Assembly (NCBI GenBank): GCA_964485905.1
Contig: CAZAJY010000009.1
Span: 1 to 25,947 of the forward strand
Direction: 5' to 3'
Source: CAIJXO01 sp964485905
Lineage (GTDB): Bacteria > Patescibacteriota > Minisyncoccia > Phycocordibacterales > GWA1-40-21
DNA length: 25,947 nucleotides
In this document: positions 5,983 through 12,307 of the stretch, piece after piece
How the letters are laid out: every line of letters starts with the position of its first letter
How positions within the stretch are numbered: the stretch's first letter is position 1
Position numbers and translations under genes: made by a program
The notes under the pieces: model-generated
What the model was told of the DNA's origin: nothing
What the model saw: the letters and a program-made list of their open reading frames with translations, nothing else
Databases searched by the model: none

Positions 5983-6055
5983 TGCGCGTTGAGGGACTCG
6001 AACCCCCGACCGAGCGAGTATAAGTCGCTTGCTCTACCAACTGAGCTAAACGCGC
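5983..6055 (-). tRNA. tRNA-Ile (anticodon UAU)
   Basis: Complete cloverleaf on the minus strand: acceptor GCGCGTT/AACGCGC, D arm GCTC...GAGC, anticodon stem AGCGA/TCGCT with loop CTTATAC (anticodon TAT), T arm GGGGG-TTCGAGT-CCCTC with one G-U pair, discriminator A and no encoded CCA. Anticodon UAU reads AUA (Ile). Most bacteria instead read AUA with a CAU tRNA modified by TilS, so this is an uncommon solution. The AUA-rich gene directly beside it is a curious coincidence. Confidence 0.94.
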
Positions 6056-6061
6056 TCTTAG

Positions 6062-6090
6062 ATATTAGCTCAAAAAAGCAGTTTTCGCAA
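6062..6090 (-). promoter_or_regulatory. promoter of tRNA-Ile(UAU)
   Basis: On the minus strand TTGCGA (6090-6085), a 17-base spacer and TAATAT (6067-6062), followed by six bases and the first base of the tRNA at 6055. The transcript would begin at the mature 5' end or within a base of it. Confidence 0.55.
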
Positions 6091-6100
6091 ACGAGGTGGT

Positions 6101-8269
6101 CTACTCAAAATGAATCTCGTCTTGTTTTCTGGACTGTAATTTTTGAATGAGAAGAGGGAATTTGGATAGAGTTTCGTCTTGTGATAACAGATATTCAGCT
6201 TCGGCGCGGGCGGCCTCAACCATTTTTAAATTACGGAGGGCTTCCATACCAATGTCAGAAATACCCCATTGTTTGTTGCCAGATAATTCGCCGGGTCCAC
6301 GTAATTGCAAATCAAACTCCGCCAATTTAAAACCATCGGAAGAATTTTTGAAAGCTTTTAGTCTTTGAACGGTTTTGTCTGTCTTAGAATCTGCAAAAAC
6401 ATAGCAATAAGCTTGATCATTACTACGAATGACCCGTCCACGAAGTTGATGAAGTTGCGCCAGTCCAAATCTTTCTGCTCCTTCAATAATAATCACGGTC
6501 GCATTCGGTACATTTACACCAACTTCTACCACTGATGTTGCTGCAAGAATTTTTATTTCTCCTTTTTTAAATTGTTCCATTACATATTCTTTATCAGCTG
6601 GTAACATTTTACTATGAAGAATACCAACCTTATTTTTATATTCGGGAAAAATATCACGTTCTAGTCTTTCAGCTTCTTCTATCACAGATTTTGCAATCAC
6701 CGCCATTTCTTTTGCTGGGTCTGGCACATCTATTCTAGGGCAAATTACATAAAGTTGTCGTCCAGCTTCCAATTCTTTTTTTATTTTTTCATAAGTATTT
6801 TCTCTTTCGGTTGGTAAAACAATTTCTGTGATAATTGGTTTTCTCCCAACTGGCATTTGATCAAGTAAAGTTAAATCCAAATCGCCGTAAATTGTGAGAG
6901 CTAAAGTGCGGGGAATCGGTGTTGCTGTCATTGAAAGAAGGTGGGGATTTAATTGATTTGGTTTTTTTGCTAATTTTTGTCTTTGAGCTGTTCCAAATCT
7001 ATGTTGCTCATCAATAATTACATAAGCGAGATGTTTGAACTTTACTGATTTTTGAATAAGGGCATGTGTGCCAATTAAAATCGGTATCTCGCCATTCTCC
7101 ACCCATTTTAATAATTGTGGTTTAGAAATATGTGTCCATTCTTTCGGATTAGTTTTAGAAGGAAATTTTCGACATTCTTTTCCGGTAATAAGTCCGATAT
7201 TTACTCCGAGATAGGTAAAATATTGTATAAAACTTTCAAAATGTTGTTTGGCTAAAATTTCTGTTGGAGCCATATAAGCAGTTTGAAGGTGGCCGAAGTT
7301 CTGCCCTTTTGGTTGAGAAGTTATTATAGAATAAGCGGTTGTTGCCGCCACAGCTGTTTTTCCCGAACCCACATCACCCTCTAATAATCTAGACATAGCA
7401 TGACCACTTCGGAAATCACCCATAATACTTTTTATGGCTTTATTTTGAGCTTCAGTCGCTTTGAATGGAAAACGCTCCACAAAGTTTATTATTTCGGCGG
7501 GAGTTTTTTCAATCACAAAAGTAGGTTCTTTTTGCCAGAGTAATCTATCCTTTTTTTTCTGGAGTTGAATAAAAAATACTTCTTCAAAAGCAAATCTTTT
7601 TCGGGCCGATAGGGCATGTTCTCTTTTTTGTGGCGCATGAATCCAGACGAGTGCCGTGGCTAATGTCGGGAGATTATAGGTTTTTAAAATATAATCGGGG
7701 ATGGGGTCAGTAATAGTCTCTAAAATTTTTTCTTTGAAAACTTTTTGAATCGCGTGATAAATCCAATTAGAAGTTATACCCTGACTTTCGGGATATACTG
7801 GATAGAGTGAATGTGCCTCACCATCTTCGCCAAATAAAGAATCACCAACACCAGTTGGCAAATTAGTTACCACTTCTATTTTGGGATTCATCATACCCAA
7901 AATGTTTTTTCTTTCCGAGACTTTTCCTTCTACGCGGACTAGGGCACCATCATGAATCATTTTGGCAATATAAGGTTGATGAAACCAGATCGTCTTTATT
8001 TTTCCAGTTTCATCTTCAATATAACCTTCGGAAATTGGTGTCCGTTTAATCCAAGCTTTACCAGTTTTCAATCCAGAAATTTTTCCAAAGATAACCGCCG
8101 TTTCGCCAGCAATTAAACTCCCGATATTTTTCATTTCCGAAGTGTCACCATAGCGGGTCGGGAAATGATAGAGTAAATCTTCAATGGTTTTTAAACCGAT
8201 TTTTTTAAGAGCTTTTTTCTGACCATCTTGCAATCTAAAATTTTTTTCAATCAAATCTTGGAGATTCAT
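6101..8269 (-). CDS. recG: ATP-dependent DNA helicase RecG
   Basis: RecG remodels stalled replication forks and branch-migrates Holliday junctions. The 722-aa product has the N-terminal wedge/OB region (about 1-190, including the GETAVIFGKI strand) and a superfamily 2 helicase core. Visible motifs are Walker A GDVGSGKT (298-305), motif II DEQH (420-423), motif III SMTATPIPRTLAL (446-458) and, in the second domain, ATSVVEVGVNVPNA and QLRGRV, followed by the C-terminal RecG-specific segment. The length is slightly above the usual 680-700. The ATG at 8269-8267 follows an extended -10 box (TGCTAAGAT) by seven bases, so the message is probably leaderless. A tRNA gene with its own promoter lies 45 bases downstream. 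Confidence 0.97.
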   Translation of the reverse strand: MNLQDLIEKNFRLQDGQKKALKKIGLKTIEDLLYHFPTRYGDTSEMKNIGSLIAGETAVIFGKISGLKTGKAWIKRTPISEGYIEDETGKIKTIWFHQPYIAKMIHDGALVRVEGKVSERKNILGMMNPKIEVVTNLPTGVGDSLFGEDGEAHSLYPVYPESQGITSNWIYHAIQKVFKEKILETITDPIPDYILKTYNLPTLATALVWIHAPQKREHALSARKRFAFEEVFFIQLQKKKDRLLWQKEPTFVIEKTPAEIINFVERFPFKATEAQNKAIKSIMGDFRSGHAMSRLLEGDVGSGKTAVAATTAYSIITSQPKGQNFGHLQTAYMAPTEILAKQHFESFIQYFTYLGVNIGLITGKECRKFPSKTNPKEWTHISKPQLLKWVENGEIPILIGTHALIQKSVKFKHLAYVIIDEQHRFGTAQRQKLAKKPNQLNPHLLSMTATPIPRTLALTIYGDLDLTLLDQMPVGRKPIITEIVLPTERENTYEKIKKELEAGRQLYVICPRIDVPDPAKEMAVIAKSVIEEAERLERDIFPEYKNKVGILHSKMLPADKEYVMEQFKKGEIKILAATSVVEVGVNVPNATVIIIEGAERFGLAQLHQLRGRVIRSNDQAYCYVFADSKTDKTVQRLKAFKNSSDGFKLAEFDLQLRGPGELSGNKQWGISDIGMEALRNLKMVEAARAEAEYLLSQDETLSKFPLLIQKLQSRKQDEIHFE

Positions 8270-8276
8270 AATTGTA

Positions 8277-8285
8277 ATCTTAGCA
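8277..8285 (-). promoter_or_regulatory. extended -10 promoter of recG
   Basis: TG-C-TAAGAT on the minus strand, then seven bases and the ATG at 8269. Confidence 0.58.
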
Positions 8286-8345
8286 TACCATTAAAATTTA
8301 GTAGAATTTTGAAAAAAAATATGTTAGATTATTAAAGTCGCCTAT

Positions 8346-8432
8346 GGAGCCGTGTCAGAGTGGTCTAACGTACCTCTTTGCTAAAGAGGCAGGGAATAAA
8401 ATCCCTCGCTGGTTCGAATCCAGCCGGCTCCG
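8346..8432 (+). tRNA. tRNA-Ser (anticodon GCU)
   Basis: Acceptor GGAGCCG/CGGCTCC, anticodon stem CCTCT/AGAGG with loop TTGCTAA (anticodon GCT, reads AGC/AGU), a long variable arm AGGGAATAAAATCCCT typical of class II serine tRNAs, and T arm GCTGG-TTCGAAT-CCAGC. The discriminator is G and CCA is not encoded. Confidence 0.96.
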
Positions 8433-8463
8433 CATTTGATCATTTTTCTTCATATTTTATTTT

Positions 8464-8487
8464 ACCCTTATTTTATAAGGGTTTTTT
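8464..8487 (+). terminator. Rho-independent terminator of tRNA-Ser
   Basis: ACCCTTAT-TTT-ATAAGGGT, an 8-bp stem followed by TTTTTT (8482-8487), about 30 bases after the tRNA. It separates the tRNA from the small RNA unit downstream. Confidence 0.82.
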
Positions 8488-8528
8488 GGATATTGATTGA
8501 AGAAAATAGGAAAAAACGTCAAAAACGC

Positions 8529-8557
8529 TTGACTTTTAGGACGAAAGGTGCTATGCT
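8529..8557 (+). promoter_or_regulatory. promoter of the structured RNA
   Basis: TTGACT (8529-8534), a 17-base spacer ending TG-C, and TATGCT (8552-8557). The strongest -35/-10 pair in the window. Predicted start near 8564. Confidence 0.72.
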
Positions 8558-8563
8558 TATATT

Positions 8564-8701
8564 AGGGTGGCATAGGAGCCCTTAAGTTTCCTTTGCGGGA
8601 CTGGCAGACCAAGAAAGATTGTCCGCACGGTGGCGGAAAAGCAATCTTTCGTGCTACGAGACCCGATAACAACTATATACGGTTGGTATTGGGTCTCTTT
8701 T
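8564..8701 (+). ncRNA. structured small RNA or attenuator of unknown family
   Basis: A transcription unit with a strong promoter and a strong terminator but no convincing protein. From the predicted start near 8564 the RNA can form a long hairpin: GAAAGATTG (8613-8621) with CAATCTTTC (8642-8650), continued by TCCGC/GCGGA (8622-8626, 8633-8637) around the loop ACGGTG. The terminator is GAGACCC (8658-8664) with GGGTCTC (8691-8697), extended inward by ATA/TAT and CAAC/GTTG, then TTTT. GGGACT (8597-8602) can instead pair with AGACCC (8659-8664), extending the upper hairpin and breaking the terminator, as in an attenuator. TGCGGGAC (8594-8601) also has an alternative partner at 8621-8627. I tested it by eye against SRP RNA, 6S, T-box and common riboswitches and found no match. 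The gene-free stretch 8433-8740 is otherwise accounted for by the terminator, this RNA and the next promoter. Confidence 0.62.
8658..8701 (+). terminator. terminator of the structured RNA
   Basis: Stem GAGACCC/GGGTCTC plus inner ATA/TAT and CAAC/GTTG pairs with a G-U and an A-G mismatch between blocks, then TTTTAATTT. Confidence 0.8.
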
Positions 8702-8725
8702 AATTTATGTGAAAAATCATTTCTA

Positions 8726-8734
8726 TGCTATTAT
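8726..8734 (+). promoter_or_regulatory. extended -10 promoter of the 41-aa gene
   Basis: TG-C-TATTAT, six bases, then ATG at 8741, directly after the terminator. Confidence 0.6.
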
Positions 8735-8740
8735 TTTTAT

Positions 8741-8866
8741 ATGAAAAATACAGTCACAATTATTTTACTTTTAATTATTATTGCTACTACTTTCTTTTAT
8801 AGTATCTCAGCTTTCTTAGATTTTCGTCAGATAAGTGATTCTAATGTGCCAGAGCAAAACCTCTAA
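8741..8866 (+). CDS. small single-span membrane protein, 41 aa
   Basis: The 41-aa product has one hydrophobic span (about residues 4-24, rich in Ile, Leu and Phe) after a short MKNT start, and a polar tail ending VPEQNL. No family is recognised. It could be a small regulatory membrane peptide or a toxin-like hydrophobic peptide, but there is no antitoxin pattern to support the latter. The start is chosen because an extended -10 box ends six bases before it, the same spacing as at eight other genes here. Longer upstream extension of the frame would run through the RNA terminator and is rejected. The 3' end overlaps the end of comF on the opposite strand by 26 bases. Confidence 0.55.
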   Translation: MKNTVTIILLLIIIATTFFYSISAFLDFRQISDSNVPEQNL

Positions 8867-9551
8867 TTTTATTTGTCTTAATGCCAACAGATTTTAAGGC
8901 GCGGAAAGCTTCGTTCATCGTGGCGCCAGTGGTAATAACATCATCTATTATGATATAAGAAGAATCTGGGAGGATTTTTATTTTTGGATTTATTGAAAAA
9001 GTGTTTATTAAATTTTTTAATCTTAATTTACGATTACTGACTCGCGCTTGGTGTGCCGTATCTACTTTCTTTACTAAAAAATCTTTTACCACGGTGAAAG
9101 TTTGACTATTTCTTTCTTGATCAATTTTTATTAATTCTTGGCAAATTAAAATACATTGATTAAAGCCTTTCTCTCTTGTGCGAGCAGGGGAAGCGGGGAT
9201 CGGAATTAAAATTATATTTTTAAAATTATGAAAAGTTTCCAAATCACTTAATTCTTCCAAAATAAATTCATATAAAAGTAAACAGAAATCTCTAATTAAT
9301 TTTTGATTCGCCCGATATTTAATTTCCCAAATCGCCTGGCGGCATAGTATTGTCTTATAATTAAAAATCGCCTTTATTTTGTTGGTGTCAAAGTCAAAAT
9401 TTTCTGCTCTTGGAATATTCTCAAATAAACCATCAGGGCCAAGTTTTTCTAAAAGCTGAACCCGCCCCTCTTTTGGCATTAATAGATCAGTAATTTTTTC
9501 AAAGATTTTTTTAAACCAATTTTGCACTTCCATTAAGGTTCTGTTCTTCAT
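8841..9551 (-). CDS. comF: ComF family phosphoribosyltransferase-like protein
   Basis: ComF proteins are cytoplasmic and needed for natural transformation in several bacteria; they carry a phosphoribosyltransferase fold. The PRPP-binding loop is plain (YIIIDDVITTGATMNEA near the C-terminus), as are the upstream RTREKGFNQ and QARVSNRKLRLKN blocks. The usual N-terminal CxxC zinc finger is missing. The frame is open to an ATG at 9578, but I prefer the ATG at 9551 (MKNRTL), which follows a TATCAT box by eight bases; 9533 (MEVQNWF) is a further option. It is divergent from pilM, sharing a very short AT-rich promoter region. Its place beside the pilus locus fits a DNA-uptake role. Confidence 0.85.
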   Translation of the reverse strand: MKNRTLMEVQNWFKKIFEKITDLLMPKEGRVQLLEKLGPDGLFENIPRAENFDFDTNKIKAIFNYKTILCRQAIWEIKYRANQKLIRDFCLLLYEFILEELSDLETFHNFKNIILIPIPASPARTREKGFNQCILICQELIKIDQERNSQTFTVVKDFLVKKVDTAHQARVSNRKLRLKNLINTFSINPKIKILPDSSYIIIDDVITTGATMNEAFRALKSVGIKTNKIRGFALAH

Positions 9552-9559
9552 TTCTAGAT

Positions 9560-9569
9560 ATGATATAAT
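9560..9569. promoter_or_regulatory. divergent comF/pilM promoter region
   Basis: On the plus strand TG-A-TATAAT (9561-9569) drives pilM with a leader of about 17 bases and no Shine-Dalgarno. On the minus strand TATCAT (9565-9560) lies eight bases before the preferred comF ATG. The two -10 boxes overlap, so the genes may compete for polymerase. Confidence 0.5.
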
Positions 9570-9592
9570 ATTAAACATAAATAGTAAAAATT

Positions 9593-10717
9593 ATGAGCTT
9601 ATTAGATTCCTTTAAAAATATCTTTAATAGTGGCGATCAAAATAAAAGTGTCTTAGGAATTGATATTGGCCCATCTTCAATTAAGATTGTTCAGCTTAAA
9701 CGGAAAAAAGGCCGAGCTATTTTGGAAACTTATGGAGAATTATCATTAGGCCCATATGCGAACTTAGAAGTTGGTCGGGCAACAAATTTAACGACCGATC
9801 AAATTGCTCAGGCCGTGATTGATGTTATACGCGAATCTAATGTGACAACTAATAAAAGTGGTATTTCTATTCCAATGGGTTCTAGTTTAGTATCTTTTAT
9901 TAAATTACCAAAGGTGGAAGAAAAACAATTGGCTCAAATAATTCCATTGGAAGCGAGAAAATATATCCCCGTACCTATTTCAGAAGTTAGTTTAGATTAT
10001 TTAGTTATTCCACGTAATGAAAATACAGTTTCTGAATATGAAAATAGCGAGATAAAGCCAGAAGAAAAAACAATTGATGTCCTCTTGGTAGTTATTCATA
10101 ATGATGCCATGCAAAGGAATAAAGATATTACTAGAATTGCTAAATTGGAAACTTCTTTTTCAGAAATAGAAATCTTTGGTTCTATGCGGTCAGTGTTAGA
10201 ACAGGGCACAGCGCCACAAATGATTATTGATTTTGGTTCCGGCTCAACAAAAGTTTATATTATTGAAAGAGGAATTTTACGCACCTCCCATTTAATTAGT
10301 CGTGGTTCACAGGATATTACTTTAGCGATTTCTCAATCTTTGGGTATTAGTGTTGATGAAGCCGAGAAGATGAAAAAAGAGCGGGGATTATTAAAGCAAG
10401 CTGGTGAGCAGATGGATATCAATGAAATTACTTCTTTAACCTTAGACTATATCTTTTCAGAAATTAGTCGTGTGCTTTTAAATTATCAGAAAAAGACAGA
10501 GCAGAATGTTAGTAAGATTTTTTTGACTGGTGGAGGGGTATTACTTAAGGGTCTTAAAGAGAAGGCTGAAGCTAGTTTTAATGTGCCAGTAGTTATGGCA
10601 GACCCTTTTTCTAAGGTAGAATATCCAGCTTTTTTGGAAACGGTTTTGAAACAGGCAGGCCCCTCTTTCGCCGTCGCCCTTGGCCTTGCCCTCCGCCGTC
10701 TTCAGGATATGGAATAG
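9593..10717 (+). CDS. pilM: type IV pilus assembly protein PilM
   Basis: Actin-like cytoplasmic ATPase-fold protein that forms the base of the pilus alignment complex and binds the PilN N-terminus. The 374-aa product shows the actin/FtsA-like nucleotide motifs: GIDIGPSSIKIVQL (about 22-35), MIIDFGSGSTKVYII in the middle, and IFLTGGGVLLKGL near the C-terminus. IPLEARKYIPVPISEVSLDY (about 117-136) is the family-typical segment. It is the first gene of the pilus operon; pilN follows after about 60 bases that hold a second -10-like box and a Shine-Dalgarno sequence. The start follows TATAAT by 23 bases without a Shine-Dalgarno. Confidence 0.94.
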   Translation: MSLLDSFKNIFNSGDQNKSVLGIDIGPSSIKIVQLKRKKGRAILETYGELSLGPYANLEVGRATNLTTDQIAQAVIDVIRESNVTTNKSGISIPMGSSLVSFIKLPKVEEKQLAQIIPLEARKYIPVPISEVSLDYLVIPRNENTVSEYENSEIKPEEKTIDVLLVVIHNDAMQRNKDITRIAKLETSFSEIEIFGSMRSVLEQGTAPQMIIDFGSGSTKVYIIERGILRTSHLISRGSQDITLAISQSLGISVDEAEKMKKERGLLKQAGEQMDINEITSLTLDYIFSEISRVLLNYQKKTEQNVSKIFLTGGGVLLKGLKEKAEASFNVPVVMADPFSKVEYPAFLETVLKQAGPSFAVALGLALRRLQDME

Positions 10718-10751
10718 GCTAATTTTGGTAGCTTTTATTTTAGCTTAGTAG

Positions 10752-10775
10752 TATAATAAGTAAAGAATATGGAGG
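10752..10775 (+). promoter_or_regulatory. -10 box and Shine-Dalgarno ahead of pilN
   Basis: TATAAT at 10752-10757 and GGAGG at 10771-10775, five bases before the ATG at 10781. This is one of only two strong ribosome-binding sites in the window and decides the start of pilN. Confidence 0.65.
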
Positions 10776-10780
10776 TAAAA

Positions 10781-11368
10781 ATGCAAACATCTTTTATACC
10801 GAAGAAGCCGATTGTTGAAAGCCGGAGTAGTGGTTCTGGCATGAGTCTATTTCTCCTTCTCTCAATAATTTTTTTTATTGTTATCTTGGCTTTAGCTGGT
10901 GGTATTTGGTTATGGCGAGCATCTTTAATTAAACAAATTGAGAAAGATAAACAAGATTTAGTGGCGGCGAAAGAATCTTATGAAGAAGACACTATTAATC
11001 CTTTAATTAGATTAGATGATAGAATTAAAGTATCACAAGATCTCTTAGCAAAACATTTGGCGATTTCTCCAGTTTTTGAAATGTTAGAAAAAAATGTTTT
11101 ACGTAATATACGATTGAAGACAATGAAATTCTCTTATGCCGGGAGTGATAAAATTAAAATTGATTTAACTGGCACTGCTTCAAGTTATGATGCTCTGTCT
11201 AAACAGTCAGATGCTTTTGGAAGTGAAAGTCTAAGAAAATTTATTTTAGGTCCCGTTATTTCTGATTTTAATCCCACAACTGATGGAAGTATTGCTTTTA
11301 ATTTTACGGCTTCAATTGATCCTAAATTAGTATCCTATGAAAATATTACTTCTTCAATTGATCAATAA
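10781..11368 (+). CDS. pilN: PilN-like pilus assembly protein
   Basis: 195-aa inner-membrane protein placed exactly where PilN sits (between pilM and pilO). The short cytoplasmic N-terminus (MQTSFIPKKP) is followed by one membrane span (about residues 22-46), a coiled-coil-like charged stretch and a ferredoxin-like extracytoplasmic domain. The canonical INLLP peptide that binds PilM is not present; QTSFIPKKP occupies that place, so assignment rests on topology and gene order. The ATG at 10781 is preferred over the in-frame ATG at 10769 because GGAGG lies five bases upstream of it and the earlier ATG would overlap that site. Confidence 0.78.
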   Translation: MQTSFIPKKPIVESRSSGSGMSLFLLLSIIFFIVILALAGGIWLWRASLIKQIEKDKQDLVAAKESYEEDTINPLIRLDDRIKVSQDLLAKHLAISPVFEMLEKNVLRNIRLKTMKFSYAGSDKIKIDLTGTASSYDALSKQSDAFGSESLRKFILGPVISDFNPTTDGSIAFNFTASIDPKLVSYENITSSIDQ

Positions 11369-11378
11369 TAAATAAAAA

Positions 11379-11942
11379 ATGAATCTTATTACACCAATTA
11401 TTTTAATAATCATTTCAATCGGAATCTTTTTCGGTTACATTGATCCTAATTATCGGGGAGAAAATTTGAGCGGGGATAATAGAAGTATTCAAAGTTTATT
11501 GGCAGAAGATAATGAGTATCAAGTTGCCCTAAATAATAGTAGTGAAATTCGTCGAAAGAGAGAGACTCTGGTTCAGACTAGAGGGGAAATTGATCCAGCA
11601 GACCTTTTAAAATTAGAAAAATTATTACCGGACAATGTTGATAATATTAAATTGGTAATTGATATGAATCAAATTGCTCAGAATCATAATTTAAGTTTAA
11701 AAAATATTAAATTAGATACTGGAACTAAAACCGATTCTAATAAATTAGGTCAGGATAATAGTAAATATGGCACGGTTGGTCTGTCTTTCTCAGTTAATTC
11801 TTCTTATAATAATTTTCAAAGTTTCCTATCTGATTTAGAGAAAAGTTTGCGCCTGGTTGATATTACTGATTTGTCAGTGACTGGTAATGAAACCGGAACT
11901 TATGATTTTTCTGTTGGTTTGAAGACATATTGGTTAAAATAA
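11379..11942 (+). CDS. pilO: PilO-like pilus assembly protein
   Basis: 187-aa bitopic membrane protein with an N-terminal span (about residues 3-20) and an extracytoplasmic part with a coiled-coil region (about 30-70) and a ferredoxin-like domain. The pattern KLEKLLPDNVDNIKLVIDMNQIA (about 78-100, given for its position) and NNFQSFLSDLEKSLRLVDI are characteristic of PilO/GspM-type proteins. It would pair with PilN to align the platform under the pilus. It lies 10 bases after pilN and 5 before the next gene, so it is in the same operon. Confidence 0.85.
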   Translation: MNLITPIILIIISIGIFFGYIDPNYRGENLSGDNRSIQSLLAEDNEYQVALNNSSEIRRKRETLVQTRGEIDPADLLKLEKLLPDNVDNIKLVIDMNQIAQNHNLSLKNIKLDTGTKTDSNKLGQDNSKYGTVGLSFSVNSSYNNFQSFLSDLEKSLRLVDITDLSVTGNETGTYDFSVGLKTYWLK

Positions 11943-11947
11943 AAAAA

Positions 11948-12298
11948 ATGACACAAAATATTAAACAAATAGTAATCACCATCGTAATAATAGTTATTGC
12001 TTTTGTCGGCTTTAAAATGTTCTTTTCTAATGATGAAGCAACTGGCGTTGCTTTAACGGCCGATCAAAATATTAATTCAGAATTTGTTGATGGTCAGACA
12101 ATTTTAATTTTGCTTAATAAATTGAATAGGGTGACTTTAGATAATTCTATTTTTACTAATAAGATTTTTACTAGTCTAGTTAATTTTGAAAGACCGATTA
12201 GTGAACAAGCTATTGGCCGGCCAAATCCTTTTTTACCGATTGGAACTGATAGCGCCGTTCAGTCAACTATTTCAGCCACGACAACCAATCGGGAATAA
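11948..12298 (+). CDS. PilP-like small membrane protein of the pilus operon
   Basis: 116 aa: MTQNIKQ, one membrane span (about 8-26), a short extracytoplasmic part and the motif AIGRPNPFLPI (about 90-100). The G-R-x-N-P-F-x-P-I element resembles the proline-rich segment of PilP and GspC, and the position directly after pilO is that of pilP in other bacteria. PilP normally links to the outer-membrane secretin, which a monoderm would lack, so the role here may be limited to the PilN-PilO complex. The ATG at 11948 is used; an upstream TTG in frame would overlap pilO. Confidence 0.55.
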   Translation: MTQNIKQIVITIVIIVIAFVGFKMFFSNDEATGVALTADQNINSEFVDGQTILILLNKLNRVTLDNSIFTNKIFTSLVNFERPISEQAIGRPNPFLPIGTDSAVQSTISATTTNRE

Positions 12299-12307
12299 AA
12301 TTTTCAT

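Noticed and set aside
8564..8582. AGGGTGGCA at the start of the structured RNA, as a T-box antiterminator motif
   Set aside because: The T-box core needs AGGGTGG followed by ACCGCG and lies just before the terminator after a long stem I. Here it is at the 5' end and no ACCGCG follows.
8630..8740. Longer upstream version of the 41-aa gene (78 codons)
   Set aside because: It would translate through the RNA hairpin, the terminator and the promoter; the promoter spacing places the start at 8741.
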